The notes under the pieces are model-generated. The model was not told where the DNA came from and did not search any database. It saw nothing but the letters and a program-made list of their open reading frames with translations. A program made the position numbers and the translations under genes. Below, one piece after another: positions 58,583 through 64,000 of a DNA stretch of 64,000 bases. Position 1 is the first letter of the stretch; every line of letters starts with the position of its first letter. This DNA comes from Microbacterium helvum (GTDB lineage Bacteria; Actinomycetota; Actinomycetes; Actinomycetales; Microbacteriaceae), in NCBI RefSeq assembly GCF_014779795.1, contig NZ_JACXZS010000011.1:1-64000 (forward strand). Direction: 5' to 3'.

Positions 58583-59899
58583 ATGACCGAAGACCTCGAC
58601 GCCCTCGCGAAACAGCTCGACCGCGAGCACGTGTTCCACTCCTGGTCGGCCCAGGCCGGGCTCGACCTTCCCGTCATCGCCGGCGGGTCAGGCACCGTGG
58701 TGTGGGACCACGCCGGCCGCCGCATGCTCGACTTCTCCAGTCAGCTGGTGAACGTCAACATCGGGCACCAGCATCCCGCCGTCGTCGAGGCGATCCGCGC
58801 GCAGGCGGCCGAGCTCGCGACCATCGGCCCCGCGACGGCGAACCTCACACGCGGTCAGGCGGCCGAGCGCATCCTGTCGCACGCGCCCGAAGGCTTCACG
58901 AAGGTCTTCTTCACGAACGGCGGTGCCGACGCGATCGAGAATGCGATCCGCATGGCGCGCCTCCACACCGGCAGGGACACCATCCTGTCGACGTACCGCT
59001 CGTACCACGGCAACACCGGGGCGGCCATCGTCGCGACCGGCGACTGGCGGCGGATGCCGAATCAGTTCGCGCGCGGGCACGTGCACTTCTTCGGCCCGTA
59101 CCTGTACCGCACCGAGTTCTGGGCGACGACACCCGAAGAGGAGTGCGAGCGCGCCCTGCACCACCTCGAGCGCGTGGTCCAGTCCGAGGGGCCGGCCACG
59201 ATCGCGGCGCTGCTGCTGGAGTCGATTCCGGGCACCGCGGGGATCCTCGTGCCGCCGCCCGGCTACCTTGCGGGCGTCCGGGCGCTGGCTGACAAGTACG
59301 GTCTGCTGCTCATCCTCGACGAGGTGATGGCGGGCTTCGGACGCACCGGCCGCTGGTTCGCCTTCGACGGCCACGACGTCGTGCCCGACCTCATCACCTT
59401 CGCGAAAGGGGTGAACTCCGGCTACGTGCCGGTCGGCGGCGTGATCATCTCGGAGCCGATCGCGGCCACGTTCGACGAACGCGTGTTCCCGGGCGGGCTC
59501 ACGTACTCCGGTCATCCGCTGGCCGCGGCATCCATCGTCGCCGCCCTCGACGCGATGCAGAGCGAGGGCATCGTCGAGAACGCCCGACGTGTGGGAGCGG
59601 ATGCCATCGGCCCGGGCCTGCGGGCGCTCGAAGAGAAGCACCCGCTCATCGGCGAGGTGCGCGGCGAGGGCGTCTTCTGGGCGCTCGAGCTCGTCGCCGA
59701 CCGCGAGACGCGCGAGCCGGTCGGCGCCGACGTGATCGGCCGGCTCAAGAAGGAGCTGGTGTCGCGCGGGCTCCTTCCCTTCACCGCCGACAACCGCATC
59801 CATGTCGTGCCGCCGTGCGTCGTCACCGATGCCGAGGTGGAACAGGCGATGGCGATCTACGATGAAGCACTGACGAGCGTCGAAGGCGACGGTCACTGA
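58583..59899 (+). CDS. Class III aminotransferase, probable beta-alanine transaminase
   Basis: A protein of 438 residues of the omega-amino-acid:pyruvate group. Typical blocks are HVFHSWSAQAG at the N-terminus, FFTNGGADAIENAIRMAR near residue 112, LLILDEVMAGFGRTG near 245 with the cofactor Asp, and the PLP Lys in LITFAKGVNSGYVPVGG near 275. It would convert beta-alanine (or 3-aminoisobutyrate) to malonate semialdehyde (or methylmalonate semialdehyde), the substrate of the next gene's enzyme. Confidence 0.9.
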   Translation: MTEDLDALAKQLDREHVFHSWSAQAGLDLPVIAGGSGTVVWDHAGRRMLDFSSQLVNVNIGHQHPAVVEAIRAQAAELATIGPATANLTRGQAAERILSHAPEGFTKVFFTNGGADAIENAIRMARLHTGRDTILSTYRSYHGNTGAAIVATGDWRRMPNQFARGHVHFFGPYLYRTEFWATTPEEECERALHHLERVVQSEGPATIAALLLESIPGTAGILVPPPGYLAGVRALADKYGLLLILDEVMAGFGRTGRWFAFDGHDVVPDLITFAKGVNSGYVPVGGVIISEPIAATFDERVFPGGLTYSGHPLAAASIVAALDAMQSEGIVENARRVGADAIGPGLRALEEKHPLIGEVRGEGVFWALELVADRETREPVGADVIGRLKKELVSRGLLPFTADNRIHVVPPCVVTDAEVEQAMAIYDEALTSVEGDGH

Positions 59900-59961
59900 G
59901 TCCGTCGAAGTGCTGACGCGTGCATCCCGCCTCACGAGGGCGGTTCCAAAGGAGGAACACG

Positions 59962-61479
59962 ATGACTGACACGATCTCGCGCACCGAAACCACGGTGCTG
60001 GACCACTGGGTGAACGGTGCGCCGTGGGCGGGAGCATCCGATCGCTCCGGCGATGTGTACAACCCGGCGCTCGGCACCGTGCAGAAGCACGTGCGGTTCG
60101 CCTCGGCTGACGACGTCGATGCGGTCGTCGGCGCAGCATCCGCCGCCTGGGCACAGTGGCGCGACGCCTCGATCGCCAAGCGGCAGTCGGTGCTGTTCGC
60201 GTTCCGCGAGCTGCTCAACGAGCGCAAGGAGGAGCTGGCCGAGATCCTCACCGCCGAGCACGGCAAGGTGCTCTCGGACGCGCGCGGCGAGATCGCCCGC
60301 GGCATGGAGGTCGTCGAGTTCGCGTGCGGCGTCGGGCACCTCACGAAGGGGGCGTACTCCGAGAACGTGTCGACCGGTATCGACGTCTACACACTGCGCC
60401 AGCCGCTCGGTGTCGTGGGCATCATCAGCCCGTTCAACTTCCCGGCGATGGTGCCGCTGTGGTTCTTCTCCATCGCCCTGGCCGCCGGCAACGCGGTCGT
60501 GCTGAAGCCCTCCGAGAAGGATCCGACGGCGGCCAACTGGCTCGCCGGGCTCCTCACCGAGGCGGGACTGCCCGACGGCGTCTTCAACGTCGTGCACGGC
60601 GACAAAGAGGCGGTGGACGCGCTGCTGGAGCACCCCGACGTGCGCGCCATCTCGTTCGTCGGATCCACCCCGATCGCGAAGTACGTGTACGAGAGGGCCA
60701 CGAGCGCCGGCAAGCGCGTGCAGGCCCTCGGGGGTGCCAAGAACCACATGCTGGTGCTGCCCGACGCCGACCTCGACCTCGCCGCCGACGCCGCTGTCAA
60801 CGCGGGCTTCGGGTCTGCGGGCGAGCGCTGCATGGCGATCTCGGTCGTGCTCGCGGTGGACTCGGTCGCCGACGCGTTCGTCGCAAAGGTGGCCGAGCGC
60901 ATGGGCGGACTCAAGGTCGGCGACGGCCGCCGCGGCACCGATATGGGCCCGCTCATCACCGGCCAGCACCGCGACAAGGTGGCCTCGTACATCGACGTCG
61001 CCGGCTCCGACGGCGCCGCGGTCGTCGTCGACGGCCGCGGCATCGAGGTCGACGGCGATGCGAACGGGTTCTGGCTCGGCCCCACCCTCATCGACAAGGT
61101 CCCGACGTCGTCGTCGGTGTACGGCGACGAGATCTTCGGTCCCGTGCTGTCGGTCGTCCGGGTCTCGGGCTACGAAGAGGGCCTCGGCATCATCAACGCC
61201 AGCCGCTACGGCAACGGCACCGCGATCTTCACGAACGACGGCGGCGCGGCCCGGCGCTTCCAGCGCGAGGCGACGGTCGGCATGATCGGCATCAACGTGC
61301 CGATCCCGGTGCCCGTGGCCTATCACTCGTTCGGCGGCTGGAAGGCCTCGCTGTTCGGCGACGCCAAGGCGTACGGCCCGCACGGCTTCGACTTCTTCAC
61401 CGCCGAGAAAGCCGTGACGTCGCGCTGGCTCGACCCGTCGCACGGCGGCATCAACCTGGGCTTCCCGCAGCACGACTGA
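59962..61479 (+). CDS. mmsA: CoA-acylating (methyl)malonate-semialdehyde dehydrogenase
   Basis: A protein of 505 residues. Aldehyde dehydrogenase signatures are GIISPFNFPAMVPLWFFSIA near residue 155, LGGAKNHMLVLPDADLDLA near 255 (specific to MMSDH, no general-base Glu as in ordinary ALDHs), and the catalytic Cys in GSAGERCMAISV near 285. It oxidises malonate or methylmalonate semialdehyde to acetyl- or propionyl-CoA with loss of CO2. A perfect AAAGGAGG lies before the ATG at 59962; earlier in-frame starts were rejected. Last gene of the cluster. Confidence 0.93.
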   Translation: MTDTISRTETTVLDHWVNGAPWAGASDRSGDVYNPALGTVQKHVRFASADDVDAVVGAASAAWAQWRDASIAKRQSVLFAFRELLNERKEELAEILTAEHGKVLSDARGEIARGMEVVEFACGVGHLTKGAYSENVSTGIDVYTLRQPLGVVGIISPFNFPAMVPLWFFSIALAAGNAVVLKPSEKDPTAANWLAGLLTEAGLPDGVFNVVHGDKEAVDALLEHPDVRAISFVGSTPIAKYVYERATSAGKRVQALGGAKNHMLVLPDADLDLAADAAVNAGFGSAGERCMAISVVLAVDSVADAFVAKVAERMGGLKVGDGRRGTDMGPLITGQHRDKVASYIDVAGSDGAAVVVDGRGIEVDGDANGFWLGPTLIDKVPTSSSVYGDEIFGPVLSVVRVSGYEEGLGIINASRYGNGTAIFTNDGGAARRFQREATVGMIGINVPIPVPVAYHSFGGWKASLFGDAKAYGPHGFDFFTAEKAVTSRWLDPSHGGINLGFPQHD

Positions 61480-61485
61480 ACAGGT

Positions 61486-61514
61486 GGATGCCGCGGCCCT
61501 GTGCCGCGGCATCC
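61486..61514. terminator. Hairpin terminator between convergent genes
   Basis: A 12-bp perfect stem (GGATGCCGCGGC and complement) with a 5-nt loop, seven bp after the mmsA stop and seven bp before the end of the convergent gene. Likely bidirectional. Confidence 0.75.
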
Positions 61515-61520
61515 CTCCCC

Positions 61521-62477
61521 CTACGGGCCGGAGGCGAAGACCGTGAGAGCGTCGGGGCGGGCGACGCACCGCAACCGGAACCCGCCCGGGTTGCGCTCTT
61601 CGAGCTCGCCGTCGTGGACGAAGACCGAGGGATGCCCCGGCTCGGGCCTGACCGAGATGTCGAACTCGCGCAGCACGAGGCGCTCGACGTCCTCGTCCCG
61701 CGGGTAGAGACGCAGCGCGCGCAGGGCCGCCGCGCTGCGCTCACCGAAGGCGAGTGAGGCGAAGGCGCGCACCTTGGAGCCGCGCGCATGGTGGATGCGG
61801 ATGTCGAGCACCCCGGCCGCGGCCTCCTGTCGCTGCATGGTCGCGACGCGCTCGGGGTCGTTGCGGCCGACGCTCACGAACACCGACCACACGCGCGCCC
61901 GTCGCCCGTCGCGGACGATCGTCAGCGGTTCGGCCCGGCGCAGCGCCGCCGCTGTGGCCACGACGCCCCCGATCCACTTTCCGAGGCCGGTGCGCCGCTC
62001 CCGCTCCTCGATGAGCTCGGGGTACGCACCGACCGACACGACGTTGAGTACCGTGATCGGGTCGTCGTCGTCGGCCGTGACGTCCGCGACGCCCACCTCG
62101 ACGGTCGAGTCCTGCTGCAGTGCGTCGATCGCGAGATCGACGCTGTCGAGGCCGAGGGCGCGCACGAAGTGGTTGAACGTCCCGCCCGGCATCGCGAGCA
62201 GCCGACGCTCGTGCCGGCGCGCCAGATGCGCCATGCGCGACACCGAGCCGTCGCCGCCGTAGATGCCCAGCACATCGGGTGCGGCATCCCTCCGCATCGC
62301 GGCGGCGACGACATCGTCCAGGTCCTCGCCCTCGGCGAGCTCATGCACGACCGCCTCGGGAAGGCGCTCGGCGAAAGTGGGCGCGGGATCGGGGCGGATC
62401 ACTGCTGTGCCCGAGCGGGCGTTGCGCACGAGGAGAACTCCCCTGCCGGCGGAGTGCGGGTTGTTCGCGGGATCCAT
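61521..62477 (-). CDS. Diacylglycerol/lipid kinase-like protein
   Basis: A protein of 318 residues. Family blocks are VLLVRNARSGTAV at the N-terminus, VLGIYGGDGSVSRMAHLARR near residue 75 (nucleotide loop) and PGGTFNHFVRALGLD near 100. The second domain has DGRRARVWSVFVSVG and ends DGELEERNPGGFRLRC. Membrane lipid phosphorylation is probable for this family. The ATG at 62477 has TAGCCT seven nt upstream, favouring it over a start at 62672 inside the Lrp gene. Confidence 0.85.
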   Translation of the reverse strand: MDPANNPHSAGRGVLLVRNARSGTAVIRPDPAPTFAERLPEAVVHELAEGEDLDDVVAAAMRRDAAPDVLGIYGGDGSVSRMAHLARRHERRLLAMPGGTFNHFVRALGLDSVDLAIDALQQDSTVEVGVADVTADDDDPITVLNVVSVGAYPELIEERERRTGLGKWIGGVVATAAALRRAEPLTIVRDGRRARVWSVFVSVGRNDPERVATMQRQEAAAGVLDIRIHHARGSKVRAFASLAFGERSAAALRALRLYPRDEDVERLVLREFDISVRPEPGHPSVFVHDGELEERNPGGFRLRCVARPDALTVFASGP

Positions 62478-62484
62478 GCGGCCG

Positions 62485-62490
62485 AGGCTA
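62485..62490 (-). promoter_or_regulatory. Leaderless-type -10 box TAGCCT
   Basis: TAGCCT on the minus strand ends seven nt before the ATG of the lipid kinase-like gene. Confidence 0.5.
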
Positions 62491-62541
62491 CCGATCCGGA
62501 TGCCGCGAGGCCGGGGGTTGCGCTCGCCGGATCCATGCGCT

Positions 62542-62988
62542 TCACGACGGCAGAATCGGCCGGTTCTCGTAGAAGGTCTGCAGCACGACGGTCGTGCGCG
62601 TGTTGACCGACGCGGCCGACCGGATGTCGCGGATGAGGCTCTCAAGATGCCGCGGAGAGGCGACTCGCACAAGCAGCATGTAGGCGGCGTCGCCCGCGAT
62701 CGAGTGGCATGCCTCGATCTCGGTCAGGTGCTCCAGCAGTTCGGGGGCGTTGTCAGGCTGCGCCGGATCGAGCGGCGTGATCTCGACGAACGCGGCGAGC
62801 GGCTTGCCGACGGCCTCGGCGTCGACGACGGCGCGATACCCCGAGATCACCCCGGTGCTCTCCAGCCGCTTCAGTCGTGCTTGCACGGCCGAGACCGAGA
62901 GCCCGGCCTTCTCGGACAGCTGGGCGAGAGTCGCGCGGCCGTCGCGCGAGACCTCTTCGATGATCCTCAAGTCGACAGCGTCTTCCAC
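62542..62988 (-). CDS. Lrp/AsnC-family transcriptional regulator
   Basis: A protein of 148 residues. The N-terminal winged helix-turn-helix is VDLRIIEEVSRDGRATLAQL then SEKAGLSVSAVQARLKRLES. A C-terminal RAM domain follows with AFVEITPLD and CHSIAGDAAYMLLVRV. The GTG at 62988 is chosen because TATTCT lies seven nt upstream; an ATG at 63018 would place that box and a dyad inside the gene. It is divergent from the DUF6421-type gene with 71 bp between, so it probably controls that gene and itself in response to an amino acid. Confidence 0.92.
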   Translation of the reverse strand: MEDAVDLRIIEEVSRDGRATLAQLSEKAGLSVSAVQARLKRLESTGVISGYRAVVDAEAVGKPLAAFVEITPLDPAQPDNAPELLEHLTEIEACHSIAGDAAYMLLVRVASPRHLESLIRDIRSAASVNTRTTVVLQTFYENRPILPS

Positions 62989-62992
62989 ACAT

Positions 62993-63034
62993 GGAAGAAT
63001 ATCCCTACGACACGGCATCTGCCGGAATATTTCC
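62993..63034. promoter_or_regulatory. Probable Lrp operator dyad
   Basis: GGAAGAATATCC (62993-63004) and GGAATATTTCC (63024-63034) form an A/T-rich inverted pair in an otherwise GC-rich region, three helical turns apart, in the divergent promoter gap of the Lrp-type regulator. Confidence 0.5.
62996..63001 (-). promoter_or_regulatory. Leaderless-type -10 box TATTCT of the Lrp gene
   Basis: TATTCT on the minus strand ends seven nt before the GTG and overlaps the left half of the dyad, consistent with autoregulation. Confidence 0.45.
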
Positions 63035-63059
63035 TGTCATCGACGGATCGGAGGTTCAC

Positions 63060-64000
63060 ATGTCCAGCACCGCTCTTCACCCCGCGAAGGCGATCGTCGG
63101 CGAACCCGAGGTCGTCGAAGACGCCTCGACCGCCGAGACGAGCGACGCCTGGCTGCGCCTCAAGGCCGCAGCGACCGCGATCCAGGACCTGCAGGTCAAG
63201 GACGGGTCGATTCCGGATGCCGCCGCCCACGCAGACGCCCACACCTACGTCGACGAGATCGTGGCAGGCATCCGCGCGCTCGCGCCCGCCTTTCCGCACG
63301 ACGCGGCGTATCTCACGCAGAGCGTGCGCGACTTCGAGCGCTGGGCGGCCGAAGGCTTCGGCGTCCCCGACTTCCTCGACTCGCTGAACGCCTTCCAGCC
63401 GCAGCAGCACCGGGTCGACGGCATCCGTCATCTCGTCGTCTTCCCGATGTACACCCAGAACGGGTCGAGCGACCGTCACGTCGAGGCCGTGCTCATCGAG
63501 GTGATCTGGCCGGAGTTCATCGCACAGCTCGAGGCCGGCGACTACGGCAACAAGCTGTTCGTGTCGCTGCGCTTCGTGGACTTCACGCCCGGCTACGACA
63601 CCAACTCCGCGGTACTGTTCCCCGAGACCGTCGCGATGCGCGAGATCCCGGCGTTCACGTGGGGCGCGATCTTCCAGGACCGCGAGGCCGCACGCTACCG
63701 TCGCGTCGTGCGGGCCGCCGCCGAGATCACGAAGCTGGAGCTGCCCGAGGATGCCGCGCGCATGCTCGACGATCAGCAGCTCACCGAGAAGACGTTCGTG
63801 ATGTGGGACATCATCCACGACCGCACCCACATGCGCGGCGACCTGCCGTTCGACCCGTTCATGATCAAGCAGCGCATGCCGTACTTCCTGTACTCGCTGG
63901 AAGAGCTGCGCTGCGACCTCACCGCGTTCCGCGAGTGCGTTGCGATCGAGAAGCGTCTCACGGCGCGCGTCGAGAGCGGCGAGCAGCTGGATGCCGCCGA
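63060..64000 (+). CDS. DUF6421-like protein, partial at right edge
   Basis: The gene runs off the window with 313 codons readable. ATG 63060 follows GGAGG by five nt. No signal peptide. Blocks such as HLVVFPMYTQNGSSDRHVEA, RFVDFTPGYDTNSAVLFPET and MWDIIHDRTHMRGDLPFDPF resemble the DUF6421 family of actinobacteria, and the HDRTH motif could bind metal. The family has no settled function. The divergent Lrp regulator suggests an amino-acid-linked role. Confidence 0.75.
   Translation, partial: MSSTALHPAKAIVGEPEVVEDASTAETSDAWLRLKAAATAIQDLQVKDGSIPDAAAHADAHTYVDEIVAGIRALAPAFPHDAAYLTQSVRDFERWAAEGFGVPDFLDSLNAFQPQQHRVDGIRHLVVFPMYTQNGSSDRHVEAVLIEVIWPEFIAQLEAGDYGNKLFVSLRFVDFTPGYDTNSAVLFPETVAMREIPAFTWGAIFQDREAARYRRVVRAAAEITKLELPEDAARMLDDQQLTEKTFVMWDIIHDRTHMRGDLPFDPFMIKQRMPYFLYSLEELRCDLTAFRECVAIEKRLTARVESGEQLDAA

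Overview
The window is very GC-rich, with G/C-ending codons, SD-led GTG and TTG starts beside apparently leaderless genes, and actinobacterial-type rpoB and rpoC. Together with the recurrent word GGATGCC/GGCATCC, this suggests a Microbacteriaceae actinomycete, probably Microbacterium or a close relative. It reads as ordinary chromosome: no rRNA, tRNA, phage, insertion sequence or CRISPR array was recognised.

Layout. (1) 1-13222, minus strand: a coupled operon of Ser/Thr kinase, giant Ig-like membrane protein, MoxR ATPase, DUF58 protein, transglutaminase-like membrane protein and a small membrane protein cut by the window edge. (2) 13372-17696: small membrane or secreted proteins of unknown role, plus a 20-bp periodic repeat array. 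(3) 18044-25455: rpoC and rpoB with promoter and terminator. (4) 25759-28942: a small secreted protein and a DUF4062-STAND NTPase. (5) 29098-31478: 5-oxoprolinase genes pxpA and a pxpB-pxpC fusion. (6) 31548-37322: an ECF sigma factor with a probable anti-sigma partner, and a lipoprotein/adaptor/MacB-like export operon. Both transcription units carry the same bipartite promoter-like motif at the same distance from their start codons. (7) 37443-41547: mixed housekeeping and unknown genes. (8) 41645-45875: a coupled cassette of DUF2235 hydrolase, HExxH metallopeptidase and MBL-fold hydrolase. (9) 46033-50987: an ABC exporter, a glyoxalase-like protein and a NarL/DesK-type two-component system. 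(10) 51173-61479: a pyrimidine/beta-alanine catabolic cluster (amidohydrolase, dihydropyrimidinase, LLM-class oxidoreductase, ABC importer, aminotransferase, semialdehyde dehydrogenase). (11) 61521-64000: a lipid-kinase-like protein, an Lrp/AsnC regulator and a partial DUF6421-type gene.

The main non-genic signal is a set of dispersed inverted repeats. Four share an exact 61-bp plan: a 22-bp arm opening GTTCA and closing GTACG, a 17-nt loop, and the reverse arm. In the fourth copy the middle of the arm is different while the plan is kept. Other dyads lie downstream of the STAND gene, between the histidine kinase and response regulator genes, after the substrate-binding-protein gene, and inside the pxpBC linker, where an 81-bp palindromic element is in frame.

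Many monocistronic or first genes have a TANNNT box 6-7 nt before the start codon, the pattern expected of leaderless transcripts. All function calls come from reading motifs and context; nothing was searched against a database.
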